Below, one piece after another: positions 19,201 to 27,084 of a stretch of 64,000 nt of DNA. The DNA lies in assembly GCA_039960995.1 (NCBI GenBank), contig JBDVKF010000044.1:1-64000 (forward strand), in the 5' to 3' direction. The notes below the pieces were generated by a model that searched no databases, was not told the DNA's origin, and worked only from the letters and a program-made list of their open reading frames with translations. This DNA is from JABSSA01 sp039960995 (GTDB lineage: Bacteria > Pseudomonadota > Alphaproteobacteria > Rhodobacterales > Rhodobacteraceae). Each line of letters starts with the position of its first letter. Position 1 is the stretch's first letter. Made by a program: the position numbers and the translations under genes.

Positions 19201-19498
19201 ACCCGTAAGCCCAATAGGGCACCCCCCCGATAAGCCGGATCAGGATGCCTTGAGCGCCTTCAAGCGTCTGTTCAATGTAAGTATCGACAGAAAGCGGGTG
19301 TTTCAGGGCGGTAAGATTGGCCAAACGCAATGTCGGCATTTGGCCTTGTGGTCCGCCGCCCCGATGCCATGCTTTAGAAAACGCCCCAAGATCGCTGTCC
19401 GAAAACGACAAGACAACCAAACTGGCTGGGCTTTGGCCCAGATCAGTTGGTGTGTCGGTCTCTTCAAGACCGTGGCTTTCGCGAAAAACGACGTGCAT
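16208..19498 (-). CDS. cobN: Cobaltochelatase subunit CobN
   Basis: 1096 residues; the large subunit that binds hydrogenobyrinic acid a,c-diamide and cobalt, acting with the AAA+ partners CobS and CobT. The family region is recognised by ALVLSTYPGKDWNMGHAVGL, FYLWMQTQVDALIHIGAHGT, EWLPGKSIALSNTCWPD, and VDLWGSATMRTAGEEFAMAL. It is somewhat shorter than the Pseudomonas denitrificans protein. cobW ends 35 bases upstream, with a small GC hairpin in the gap. The CobS and CobT chelatase subunits are not in the window. Confidence 0.95.
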   Translation of the reverse strand: MHVVFRESHGLEETDTPTDLGQSPASLVVLSFSDSDLGAFSKAWHRGGGPQGQMPTLRLANLTALKHPLSVDTYIEQTLEGAQGILIRLIGGVPYWAYGLQQIRILAERKGIAVAVLPADGRVDTRLDEFSTLPVSTLRRLTHLCDNGGTVAAQAALAQMALAAGQYCAPVLGAKIIPQVGAWTPEHGVTCPLALPQMDQKPRVLITFYRSYLVSADLSPISALFDTFRARGYDAVGLFAPSLKAPDAVGWLRRQVAHLKPSAIVNATAFSGKSGSGASPLDAANVPVFQVALATSTRDAWAESERGLSPADLAMHVVLPEVDGRIMGGVASFKEPGLRDPHLEFSRFAHQAETNRIKAIADRVDGWLRLARLPAPERRVALVLSTYPGKDWNMGHAVGLDAPQSARAILDDLQQAGYDTDAPDGELTTSLMARTASLSLSDYVSLSNALPQELRDDLQTVWGAPETDPDVVDGSFRFSVTHRGKVRIALQPERGSPLTRVDDYHDLARTPRHAYVAFYLWMQTQVDALIHIGAHGTLEWLPGKSIALSNTCWPDVLVKNLPIIYPFIVNDPGEAAQAKRRIGAITLGHVPPPLRQSETPDRLSRLEALLDEFSNADGLDPKRRDRLQQDIRAEAQSIGVEQDLGLDQANCSAEALTRIDRFVCDIKESQFGEGLHIWGRAAGNAHFDTHGSAQSERQSLLDALDGKRIEAGPSGSPYRGRTDVLPTGRNIYTTDPRSVPTRAAYAQGVKLAEELVRRHLQDEGDWPQGLIVDLWGSATMRTAGEEFAMALHLLGVKPVWDKGSERVSGIEVLPITDLERPRIDVTLRVSGLFRDVFPTLSALFGQAVRVLSERDEASDWNPYVGRGDLARVYGPAPGSFGVGMGQHLEIFTPEAKAAAGQAWLNASSWALDHAEPMRDEDGIRARVGAADSFVHLQDLPETDLLLASDYAAHEAGFAAAQALTGGTAALYHVDNTDPTRPRARGLREEIARVVQARAANPAWIKGMRAHDFRGAAEISATLDHMAAFAHLAGAVSPHLFDLYHDATLGDPETDQFLKEANPDAHAAMRARFAELVEAGLWQTRRNSIRAALEDHP

Positions 19499-19533
19499 GG
19501 GCGTAGCAAACGGGGCGAACCCCGCTTTTCCTT

Positions 19534-20589
19534 TTACTCGGCTGCGATTGGGGCCGCAGTTAGCGTTGTGGTGATCACATCGGTTTTGATGTGGTCATGT
19601 TCCGCGATCACCACCAAACGTCCTTGACGATCTTCACCCGGTTTCCACGGGCGGTCGAATTGGTGACGCACCCGCGCCCCGACGGCCTGAACAAGCAAAC
19701 GCATTGGTTTACCGGCAACGGATGCATAGCCTTTGACGCGCAGAATATTCTGTTCGTTGGCCAGCTTTTCAATCGCATGCACAAGATCATTGGGGTCAGC
19801 GACTTCGGGGATGTTCACAACGATACTGTCAAAATCGTCATGTTCGTGATCGTCATGGTCGTCATGATGGGACGGGCGCGCATCCATGTCGTCTTCGGCT
19901 GCGGCTTCCAGCCCCAGAATGATGCGAGGATCAACCACTCCTTCGGCAACTTCGATCACTGGCACAGGGCGTGGGGCTTCAGCCGCGATAACGGCTTTGG
20001 CTTTGGCCACCCCATCAGGTCCGGCCAGATCAGGCTTGGTCAACAGGATAATGTCGGCGCAGGAAATCTGATCCTCAAAGACCTCGAACAAAGGCGTTTC
20101 GTGATCGATGCTTTCATCCGCCAACCGTTGTGCGTCCACTGCCGCGACGTTGGGTGCAAAACGCCCCGCAGCCACCGCTTCTGCGTCGGCCAGCGCGATG
20201 ACACCGTCCACTGTGATTTTGGATCGAATGTCAGGCCAGTCGAAGGCCTTTAGCAAAGGTTTGGGCAACGCAAGTCCGCTGGTTTCGATCACGATGTGAT
20301 CGGGGCGTGGTTCCAATGCCATCAAAGCTTCGATTGTTGGAATGAAATCATCCGCTACTGTGCAGCAGATGCAGCCATTGGCCAGTTCCATGATGTTTTC
20401 AGCAGGGCAATCCGGAATGGCGCAGCTTTTCAAAATCTCGCCGTCGACACCGACATCGCCAAATTCATTGACCACAATCGCCAATCGCTTGCCGCCGGGA
20501 TTTTGCATCAATTCCCGGATCAAAGTTGTTTTTCCTGAGCCCAGAAAACCGGTGACTACGGTGACGGGCAATTTTGCTAGATCAGTCAT
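19534..20589 (-). CDS. cobW: CobW GTPase (metal chaperone)
   Basis: 351 residues of the G3E/COG0523 GTPase family; thought to deliver cobalt to CobN. P-loop TGFLGSGKTT is near residues 13-22, the metal-binding motif GCICCTVADD follows, and LLTKPDLAG supplies the guanine-binding motif. A His/Asp-rich loop (SHHDDHDDHEHDD) lies about residues 245-257, followed by the CobW C-terminal domain. The start overlaps the DUF1636 stop as ATGA, tying the two together. Confidence 0.95.
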   Translation of the reverse strand: MTDLAKLPVTVVTGFLGSGKTTLIRELMQNPGGKRLAIVVNEFGDVGVDGEILKSCAIPDCPAENIMELANGCICCTVADDFIPTIEALMALEPRPDHIVIETSGLALPKPLLKAFDWPDIRSKITVDGVIALADAEAVAAGRFAPNVAAVDAQRLADESIDHETPLFEVFEDQISCADIILLTKPDLAGPDGVAKAKAVIAAEAPRPVPVIEVAEGVVDPRIILGLEAAAEDDMDARPSHHDDHDDHEHDDFDSIVVNIPEVADPNDLVHAIEKLANEQNILRVKGYASVAGKPMRLLVQAVGARVRHQFDRPWKPGEDRQGRLVVIAEHDHIKTDVITTTLTAAPIAAE

Positions 20590-20966
20590 TCATCAAACTC
20601 CAAAGGCGGGATGCGCGCAACGCAGTTACGCTTGAAATGTTCGGGACGGCTGCGCCATGGGATTAGCCCGTCGGTCGAGTCGTGATACAGTGCGGCCCCT
20701 TCAAGGATCATGTCCGGATGCGTCACTTCGTCGACGTTTCCGTACACATAGGTCCATCGATTGCCACCGCGCAGGGCCATTGTGCAGCCGTGATCGCAAT
20801 TCTGCAGGCATTCGACCGCCCGCAGGCGCACACCTTCCGGCATGTCGCGTTGTTCCAACTCTTGGTGAAGTCGTTCGCCGTGGCGTCTGTCATCGCCGGG
20901 GGCATCTTGGCCCCGCCTGCATTTGACGCAGATCAGCAATTCAGTCTGAGGGAGACCCTCGGTCAT
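20586..20966 (-). CDS. DUF1636 cysteine-rich protein, first gene of the riboswitch-controlled cob operon
   Basis: 126 residues, soluble, with a thioredoxin-like ferredoxin pattern: CVKC near residues 13-16 and CLQNCDHGC around the middle, able to hold a 2Fe-2S cluster or a metal. DUF1636 proteins usually lie next to cobW in alphaproteobacterial B12 loci, but no function is established. ATG 20966 was preferred to a TTG six codons upstream. It follows the second cobalamin riboswitch, and a small hairpin (20977-20990) partly covers its likely ribosome binding site. Confidence 0.85.
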   Translation of the reverse strand: MTEGLPQTELLICVKCRRGQDAPGDDRRHGERLHQELEQRDMPEGVRLRAVECLQNCDHGCTMALRGGNRWTYVYGNVDEVTHPDMILEGAALYHDSTDGLIPWRSRPEHFKRNCVARIPPLEFDE

Positions 20967-21004
20967 ATGTCGTGTCCCATACAATTATGGAACGTGGGTC
21001 AGAT

Positions 21005-21058
21005 GACGGGGCAGGGCATATACGCACCCAATCCCGACACCGGAACACCCCGTCCGGT
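21005..21058 (-). promoter_or_regulatory. Mutually exclusive helices between riboswitch and DUF1636
   Basis: A 6-base perfect hairpin (arms 21039-21044 and 21053-21058) has in its loop a CCCCGTC block (21048-21054) that is perfectly complementary to GACGGGG at 21005-21011. Only one pairing can form at a time because two bases are shared. Such competition is expected of a riboswitch expression platform, but this is inference from pairing alone. Confidence 0.4.
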
Positions 21059-21069
21059 TTCGTCCTGTC

Positions 21070-21263
21070 ATGCTGGCAGGTCTCCCGGCTTGCGGATGTC
21101 AGCAGTGAAACTGCCTTCGGTTGCACCTGCCTTCCCGGCTTTTGGCCAGTGGCGTTTGGGCAACCTCTCCGGTCACGGTCGCGGGGGCGGCTGTACTTGA
21201 CCGGCACTTGTCCGGCTGCACATTCCCTTTTCACCTGTTTACACAGGCACCAGCAAGATGTCA
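21070..21263 (-). promoter_or_regulatory. Cobalamin riboswitch upstream of DUF1636-cobW-cobN
   Basis: Read on the minus strand: GCTGGTGCC, AAAAGGGAATGTG, GCCCCCGCGACCGTGA, CGCCACTGGCC, CCGGGAAGGC, and the 3' block AGCCGGGAGACCTGCC, in the aptamer's order. It should control DUF1636, cobW, cobN, cobG, cobH, cobI and cobJ. Its 5' end lies about 45 bases from the divergent cobO start codon, so the promoters of both directions are packed here. The ends are approximate. Confidence 0.93.
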
Positions 21264-21307
21264 GGTGCGCTGGAATACCAGGCAATGTCAAGAACGAGGA
21301 TATCCTT

Positions 21308-21919
21308 ATGACCGAAGACGAAAACGCCCGTCACGCGGAAAAAATGCGTAAAATCAAAGCAGCGCGGGATAAGATGATGGAGACCAAGACCGAAGAAAAA
21401 GGTCTGATCATGGTCCACACTGGTAAGGGCAAAGGCAAATCATCGTCGGGATTCGGTATGATCATGCGTTGTATCGCCCATGAAAAACCTTGCTCTGTTG
21501 TTCAATTTATCAAAGGCAATTGGGCCACGGGCGAAAAGACATTTTTGCGGGATCGATTTGCCAATGAATGCAAGTTCTTTGTGTCCGGCGAAGGGTTCAC
21601 TTGGGAAACGCAAGACCGGGAACGCGATATTGCAGCGGCCCAAAATGGCTGGAAGATCGCGAAAGAACAGATACTGAATCCGGACATCCAGTTCGTCTTG
21701 TTGGACGAAATCAACATCGCGTTGCGCTATGATTATTTGAATATCGACGAAGTGGTCGATTTTCTGCTGCATGAAAAACCCCAGATGACCCATGTGTGCC
21801 TGACGGGCCGGAATGCCAAGGAAGAACTGATTGAAGCTGCAGACCTTGTGACTGAGATGGAACTGATCAAGCATCCGTTCCGGGATGGCGTTAAAGCGCA
21901 GCCAGGTGTGGAATTTTGA
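21308..21919 (+). CDS. cobO: Cob(I)yrinic acid a,c-diamide adenosyltransferase CobO
   Basis: 203 residues; attaches the 5'-deoxyadenosyl group to cobalt. The P-loop is HTGKGKGKSSSGFGM near residues 37-51, and FVLLDEINIALRYDYL plus HVCLTGRNAKEELIEAADLVTEM are CobO/BtuR hallmarks. The frame is open back to 20972, but that stretch is the riboswitch region; ATG 21308, with a GAGG nine bases upstream, gives the family's N-terminus. It is the first gene of cobO-HAD-cobQ on the plus strand. Confidence 0.96.
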   Translation: MTEDENARHAEKMRKIKAARDKMMETKTEEKGLIMVHTGKGKGKSSSGFGMIMRCIAHEKPCSVVQFIKGNWATGEKTFLRDRFANECKFFVSGEGFTWETQDRERDIAAAQNGWKIAKEQILNPDIQFVLLDEINIALRYDYLNIDEVVDFLLHEKPQMTHVCLTGRNAKEELIEAADLVTEMELIKHPFRDGVKAQPGVEF

Positions 21920-21922
21920 CAC

Positions 21923-22531
21923 ATGTCTGATTTCGAACTGGTCGTCTGGGATTTTGACGGCGTGCTGAACGCAAACGTAGTCAAAGGACGATTTGTCTGG
22001 GCGGATCGAATGAAAGAAGATCTTGGCCTCGATCCAAAGGCGTTTTCGGCATACCTGTTTGGGTCGGGTTTGATGAAGGATGTGGTGCGTGGCCGCAAAA
22101 ATCTAAATGATGTCGTTGGGGATTGGCTGTCTACTCAGACGAATGCCCCGACGACGGATCGGTTTCTGGATTACTGGTTCGAACAAGATGCACGCCCTGA
22201 TCTTGAAGTGATCGCGTGGATGCAAAAGCATCCCGGGCGGCGCGTTATCGGCACCAATAACGAAGCGCTTCGTGCGCATTATATCGAAACCTCGATGGGG
22301 TTTGCAGATCGTGTCGAGCACGTTTTTGCGTCGGGTCGGATGGGTGTTGCCAAGCCTGATCCGGGGTTTTGGTCTGCAGTAGAACGTTGGGCTAAATTGC
22401 GTCCAGATCAGATATTGTTGGTGGATGACAACGCACCCAATATTGCAGCTTGTCAAAAAAGAGGGTGGCAGGGGTTTCATTTTACCGACGACACCCGCGC
22501 CGATTTACCGATGCGGTTGGGGATCGAATGA
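21923..22531 (+). CDS. HAD-family hydrolase embedded in the cob operon
   Basis: 202 residues of the haloacid dehalogenase superfamily. Motif I WDFDGVLN is at residues 9-16, motif II IGTNNEAL, motif III lysine AKPDPGFW, motif IV LLVDDNAPN, so all four catalytic motifs are intact and a phosphatase activity is likely. It starts 3 bases after cobO and overlaps cobQ as ATGA, so it is co-expressed with cobalamin genes, but no HAD enzyme is a standard member of the pathway. Candidate substrates include a phosphorylated aminopropanol or ribazole intermediate; this is speculation. Confidence 0.85.
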   Translation: MSDFELVVWDFDGVLNANVVKGRFVWADRMKEDLGLDPKAFSAYLFGSGLMKDVVRGRKNLNDVVGDWLSTQTNAPTTDRFLDYWFEQDARPDLEVIAWMQKHPGRRVIGTNNEALRAHYIETSMGFADRVEHVFASGRMGVAKPDPGFWSAVERWAKLRPDQILLVDDNAPNIAACQKRGWQGFHFTDDTRADLPMRLGIE

Positions 22532-23976
22532 GCGAGGCTTTGATGATCCAAGGCACCGGTTCGAATGTCGGGAAATCAATGCTGGTGGCAGGCTTGTGTC
22601 GGGCGGCGCGCAAGCGCGGATTGTCAATCGCGCCATTCAAGCCGCAAAATATGTCAAACAACGCGGCCGTCACAACGGATGGCGGCGAAATTGGGCGGGC
22701 GCAGGCGTTACAAGCACGTGCCTGTGGACTTGCCCCGCATACTGATATGAACCCTGTATTGTTGAAACCCGAAAGCGATGTCGGCTCTCAGGTTGTCGTT
22801 CACGGAAAGCGACTTACAACGGTCAAGGCGCGCGAATACGCCCGTTTAAAGCCAAGCCTGATGCAGCCAGTTTTGGACAGTTTTGAGCGGTTAAAGACCA
22901 AACATGATTTGGTTCTTGTCGAAGGTGCAGGCAGCCCAGCTGAGGTCAATCTGCGCGCCGGTGATATCGCGAATATGGGATTTGCCGAAGCGGCAGAGGT
23001 GCCCGTCATTTTGTGTGGCGATATTGATCGGGGGGGCGTGATCGCGCAGATCGTAGGAACTCAAGCGGTCATGTCACCCATGGATGCGGGCCTTGTCGCT
23101 GGCTTTCTAATTAACAAATTCCGAGGTGACCCAACACTGTTTGATGATGGGTACGCCTTGATCGAACAAAAAACGGGCTGGCGTGGATTTGGCGTCGCAC
23201 CATGGTTTTCAGATGCGTGGCGGTTGCCGGCAGAAGACGCATTGGACATATCCGCGAGTTCCAAATCGGACGGTCTGCACATCGTTTGCTTGCGTCTAAG
23301 CCGCATCGCAAATTTCGACGACCTTGATCCATTGACCCAAGAGCCGGGTGTGCGGGTCACGATGCTGTCCGCAGGCCAACCTATTCCGGGTGATGCGGAT
23401 TTGGTCATCATACCGGGAACCAAATCGACGCGAAGAGATTTGGATTTTCTACGCGATCAAGGCTGGGATATTGATGTTCTGGCGCATCACCGTCGGGGTG
23501 GGCGTGTTCTTGGGATTTGTGGTGGGTATCAGATGCTGGGACATGTTGTGTCTGACCCCGAAGGGATAGAGGCATCTGCCGGGGACACACGTGGGCTTGG
23601 GCTGTTGGATGTCGAAACGATTTTGGGTGGCGACAAAAGCCTGCGTGATGTGCAGGCCAAGCATGTGAACTCTGGTGTAGATTTTAACGGATACGAAATT
23701 CACATCGGACAAACGACGGGCACTGACTGTGATAGACCCTTTGCCCAGATCGGAGGTCGCGTGGACGGGGCCATGTCGGCGGACCGCCTTGTCTCAGGGA
23801 GCTATCTGCACGGCATGTTTTCGGATGACGCGTTTCGCCGGGCATTTTTGCATGACCTTGGCGCTGGGGTCTCTGATCTGAACTATGATGCCCAAGTAGA
23901 CCAAACATTAGATGATCTTGCCGCGCATCTGGAACTGCATTTGGATGTTGATGGGCTGCTTGGTTTGGCGCGTTAA
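22528..23976 (+). CDS. cobQ: Cobyric acid synthase CobQ
   Basis: 482 residues; amidates the b, d, e and g side chains of adenosylcobyrinic acid diamide. The N-terminal ATPase domain has MIQGTGSNVGKSMLVAGLCR and APFKPQNMSNNA; the C-terminal glutamine amidotransferase-like domain has VLGICGGYQMLG with the nucleophile cysteine and SYLHGMF. ATG 22528 overlaps the HAD gene as ATGA; the 26 codons upstream in this frame are shadow. It ends tail to tail with cobC, with a 4-base overlap. Confidence 0.96.
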   Translation: MSEALMIQGTGSNVGKSMLVAGLCRAARKRGLSIAPFKPQNMSNNAAVTTDGGEIGRAQALQARACGLAPHTDMNPVLLKPESDVGSQVVVHGKRLTTVKAREYARLKPSLMQPVLDSFERLKTKHDLVLVEGAGSPAEVNLRAGDIANMGFAEAAEVPVILCGDIDRGGVIAQIVGTQAVMSPMDAGLVAGFLINKFRGDPTLFDDGYALIEQKTGWRGFGVAPWFSDAWRLPAEDALDISASSKSDGLHIVCLRLSRIANFDDLDPLTQEPGVRVTMLSAGQPIPGDADLVIIPGTKSTRRDLDFLRDQGWDIDVLAHHRRGGRVLGICGGYQMLGHVVSDPEGIEASAGDTRGLGLLDVETILGGDKSLRDVQAKHVNSGVDFNGYEIHIGQTTGTDCDRPFAQIGGRVDGAMSADRLVSGSYLHGMFSDDAFRRAFLHDLGAGVSDLNYDAQVDQTLDDLAAHLELHLDVDGLLGLAR

Positions 23977-24968
23977 TCACGCAGGGCTACGTCGACGCGT
24001 TCGAGTTCTTTGGCTGATCCGGGTAAACCCAACCTGATCCAACTTTGCGAATATGGAAAAATACGGCTCCAGATATGGTGGCGGGCGAGCCTGTCTTGCG
24101 CGGCACTGGCGTTTGCAGTTGCGTAGGTCCGAAACAGCGGAGTGCCACCAACCAAGGACCAATCGCATGCGGCCGCGATCTTGTCCAATTGCTGTGCGTC
24201 CCGTTCCAATCGCCCAATGGTTTTGGATTGCCATGATGTATCCGCAAGCGCTGTTTGTGCGATTTCGATGGCGGGGCCAGCAATCGGCCAAGGCCCTGCA
24301 AGATCGGCCAGACGAGCGCGCAGTGTGGCACCGGTTAGGGCAAACCCCAAGCGTAGACCGGCAAGCCCGTAGAATTTTCCAAATGACCGCAAAACAATGA
24401 CGTTTTCCGTTGTGTCCTTGATCAGCGGCGCGGCTGACAGATCGGGTTCCGGATCGGCAAAGCTTTCGTCGATGATCAGCAATCCGACCTGTTGGGCCAG
24501 TTCAATAAGGGTTTGAGGGTCATAGCGACCACCATCCGGATTGTTTGGGTTCACAAGGACGGCCAGATCAGCGCCAACCAGATCCTTTAAGGTTGTGACG
24601 CTTTCAATATTCCAACCATTTGCCTGCAATGCCGCGGCATGTTCATTATAGGTTGGCGTCAAAACCTGCGCCGTTGTCGGGGACGCCAAAAACGGAATGA
24701 CCTGTATCGCACCTTGTGCCCCGGCAAACGCAATGGGGGTCGCGTTCGTGCCGTATGCTTTTGCTGCCGCGATATTCAAACGCGCCATGTCCGTCTTGCG
24801 CGGCAATGCCGACCAAGCATCCAAGGAAATTTGCGGAACCGGGTAGGGGTTGGGGTTTATGCCCGTGGACAGATCAACCCAGTCGTTGAATGTCCCGCCA
24901 TATGTCCCAATCGCGGCGTCCAGATTGCCGCCGTGATCGCGGGTTTTTAATGCGTTTCCTTTGGTCAT
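23973..24968 (-). CDS. cobC: Threonine-phosphate decarboxylase CobC (CobD in Salmonella naming)
   Basis: 331 residues, PLP-dependent class I/II aminotransferase fold; makes (R)-1-amino-2-propanol phosphate for the nucleotide loop. N-terminal WVDLSTGINPNPYP, VNPNNPDGG, LIIDESFAD and the PLP-lysine motif RSFGKFYGLAGLRLGFA are typical. It lies 7 bases after cbiB on the same strand. At 331 residues it is a little shorter than the Salmonella protein, without an added zinc-binding tail. Confidence 0.92.
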   Translation of the reverse strand: MTKGNALKTRDHGGNLDAAIGTYGGTFNDWVDLSTGINPNPYPVPQISLDAWSALPRKTDMARLNIAAAKAYGTNATPIAFAGAQGAIQVIPFLASPTTAQVLTPTYNEHAAALQANGWNIESVTTLKDLVGADLAVLVNPNNPDGGRYDPQTLIELAQQVGLLIIDESFADPEPDLSAAPLIKDTTENVIVLRSFGKFYGLAGLRLGFALTGATLRARLADLAGPWPIAGPAIEIAQTALADTSWQSKTIGRLERDAQQLDKIAAACDWSLVGGTPLFRTYATANASAAQDRLARHHIWSRIFPYSQSWIRLGLPGSAKELERVDVALRD

Positions 24969-24975
24969 GTGCGCG

Positions 24976-25914
24976 TTAGATCAGGGCAAGCAGGCCAAGC
25001 GCAAGCACAGTCAGCATCATTGTTCGGCGATAAAGCGACAATGCACGATGAACATCTGAGGCCGTTGGATCGGGTGCGCCGGGGTTCAACCAAGGATCGT
25101 CCGCAATTCGATCTTCGTAAACGCGCGGGCCTGACAAACGTATCGCAAGAGCGCCCGCAACTGCGCCTTCGGGCCAACCAGCGTTAGGAGATCGATGTTT
25201 GTGTGCGTCGTTTTTGATGACAGACCACGATTTGGCAAATGTCTTTGGTTGGGCCGCGGCAAACAGAACTCCAGACAATCGCGAGGCGGGTAAGTTGACG
25301 ATGTCGTCAAGGCGTGCAGCCGTTTTGCCAAAATGCTCATAGCGGTCTGAGCGATGACCGATCATGGAATCTAGCGTGTTGATTGCCTTATATGCGACCA
25401 ACCCCGGCAAACCGGCGACAACGCCCCAAAAGACCGGTGCAATCACACCGTCGGATGTGTTTTCCGCAAGGCTTTCAATACTGGCCCGTGCGATACCGTT
25501 TTCGCCCAGTTTGCTAGGATCGCGCCCGACGATCATTGCGACAGCAGCCCTTGCGGATGCAACGTCTCGATTTACCAAAGGGTCAGCGACGGCGCACACA
25601 TGATCATGCATGGACCTGACCGCAAACATCGGCCAGGCGAGTATTCCACCCAAAATCAGACCGATCGGCCCATCAGGCAACGCCCGTTGGATCAATATCG
25701 CAGGCAGTGTCACAATTGCCAAAACCGTCACCACGCAGAATGCTCCAGCAATGCGTTTTTGTTTTTCAGGTCCAATATTCAACCTGTTTTCAAGGGCGAT
25801 GATCAACCGACCGATCCACGTCACCGGATGCCCGATGCGCGCGAACAATGCGTTGGGCCAGCCCAAGACGGCATCAATCACAAAGCCTACAAACATCATG
25901 CCGGCGAAAGTCAC
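24976..25914 (-). CDS. cbiB: Adenosylcobinamide-phosphate synthase CbiB (CobD in Pseudomonas naming)
   Basis: 312 residues, integral membrane enzyme that joins aminopropanol phosphate to adenosylcobyric acid. Motifs: GHPVTWIGRLI near the N-terminus, ARASIESLAENTSDGVIAPVFW region, YKAINTLDSMIGHRSDRYEHFG, and a late hydrophobic C-terminal segment. The start codon is GTG, overlapping the upstream phosphatase stop as GTGA. Confidence 0.94.
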   Translation of the reverse strand: MTFAGMMFVGFVIDAVLGWPNALFARIGHPVTWIGRLIIALENRLNIGPEKQKRIAGAFCVVTVLAIVTLPAILIQRALPDGPIGLILGGILAWPMFAVRSMHDHVCAVADPLVNRDVASARAAVAMIVGRDPSKLGENGIARASIESLAENTSDGVIAPVFWGVVAGLPGLVAYKAINTLDSMIGHRSDRYEHFGKTAARLDDIVNLPASRLSGVLFAAAQPKTFAKSWSVIKNDAHKHRSPNAGWPEGAVAGALAIRLSGPRVYEDRIADDPWLNPGAPDPTASDVHRALSLYRRTMMLTVLALGLLALI

Positions 25915-26507
25915 AACGACCTCGCATTTGTCGATATGATCGAAAATACGCCGCTTTCACCAACCCGCAGTCGCGTTATGGACAGAGGGTCGATTTCAAA
26001 GCTCAACCCTTGGCTTGGATGATCCAAAACGGAACCGATAGCACTGCGTATAACACCTGCATGAACAACCAGCGCGACCGCAGATTGCAGATCATAGGCT
26101 TTTTGCGCCCAGATTTTCAGAGCGGGTCGCGTGCGCGTGCATAGATCAAGGAAGCTTTCGCCATCTGGAGCGGCGTAGTCCGCCAATTGTGAATTGGTCA
26201 TCGGTCCAAGATCGGGAAGCGCCGTGTAAGGCAATCCTTCGTGTTGACCAAAGTTCTGTTCCCAAAGGCGTGCATCTTGAGGTGCGTCAGGCCGGTCTGA
26301 CCAAAGGGCTTTTGCGGTTTGCCGACAGCGTAACGCGGGACTGCTGATAACCGTTTGAATTGCTGCCACCGCATCAGCAACCGGCGCAATGGCCGCGGGA
26401 TCGATACGCGCAGATACGTCCGTTTGACCGCACAAAACTCCGCTGTCCACAATTGGCGCATGCCGGATCAGGACCAGTTGCGCTCCTTTGTTTGGCAAAG
26501 CCGACAC
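25911..26507 (-). CDS. Histidine phosphatase family protein, likely alpha-ribazole phosphatase
   Basis: 198 residues of the phosphoglycerate mutase-like superfamily: the catalytic LIRHAPIVDSG near residue 12, SSPALRCRQTA, and ALVVHAGVIRSA near the end. Because it is coupled to cbiB and cobC it probably removes phosphate from alpha-ribazole phosphate or adenosylcobalamin phosphate (the job of Salmonella CobC). A GTG start at 26507 is supported by AAAGGA about seven bases upstream. It is divergent from cobU. Confidence 0.85.
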   Translation of the reverse strand: MSALPNKGAQLVLIRHAPIVDSGVLCGQTDVSARIDPAAIAPVADAVAAIQTVISSPALRCRQTAKALWSDRPDAPQDARLWEQNFGQHEGLPYTALPDLGPMTNSQLADYAAPDGESFLDLCTRTRPALKIWAQKAYDLQSAVALVVHAGVIRSAIGSVLDHPSQGLSFEIDPLSITRLRVGESGVFSIISTNARSL

Positions 26508-26559
26508 AGCGGTCCTTTCCTCTTTTCTTTTCGAACCAAACCTGCTTTTTCACGCCAAG

Positions 26560-27084
26560 ATGCAAAAGTCGATACTCATAACTGGTGGTGCGCGGTCAGG
26601 TAAGTCGGTCTTGGCTGAAACCTTGGCGTTAAAGCCTACTGGGCGCGCGGTTTATATCGCGACGGCACAGGCCGGCGACGCAGAGATGACACAGCGTATT
26701 GCCCAACATCAAGCCCGGCGAGGCACTGAGTGGAGCACCCTTCACGCTCCGATCGATTTGGTTGGTGCGTTGCAGCAAAGTGATGGTGACGCGCCGCGTT
26801 TGATCGACTGTCTCACCTTGTGGTTGTCGAACTTGATGTTGTCGGACATGGATTGGCGTGAAGCCGGGCAATCACTTGCATCCGAGATCGCAAACCAAAC
26901 AGCGCCTGTTGTTTTGGTCACAAATGAAGTGGGTGGCGGCATCGTCCCCGAAAACAAATTGGCCCGAGACTTTCGAGATGCAGCAGGGTGGCTTAATCAA
27001 ATCATCGCGCAAACTGCGGATGAAGTTTGGCTGTCTGTTGCGGGCTATCCGGTAAAGGTGAAACCGAATGACCATTCTTTCTGA
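26560..27084 (+). CDS. cobU: Adenosylcobinamide kinase / guanylyltransferase CobU (CobP)
   Basis: 174 residues; phosphorylates adenosylcobinamide and transfers GMP to it. The P-loop ILITGGARSGKS is at the N-terminus, HQARRGTEWST contains the family's guanylylated-histidine region, and TNEVGGGIVPENKLARDFRD is diagnostic. ATG 26560 was chosen; the 24 codons above it are not family-like. It overlaps cobT by 17 bases. Confidence 0.94.
   Translation: MQKSILITGGARSGKSVLAETLALKPTGRAVYIATAQAGDAEMTQRIAQHQARRGTEWSTLHAPIDLVGALQQSDGDAPRLIDCLTLWLSNLMLSDMDWREAGQSLASEIANQTAPVVLVTNEVGGGIVPENKLARDFRDAAGWLNQIIAQTADEVWLSVAGYPVKVKPNDHSF

Noticed and set aside
19511..19524. GC hairpin between cobW and cobN as a terminator
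   Set aside because: On the minus strand no T-run follows, and cobN needs the same transcript; at most a processing or pausing element.
20972..21307. Long N-terminal extension of CobO
   Set aside because: This stretch is the cobalamin riboswitch in the other direction; CobO proteins start at the equivalent of 21308.
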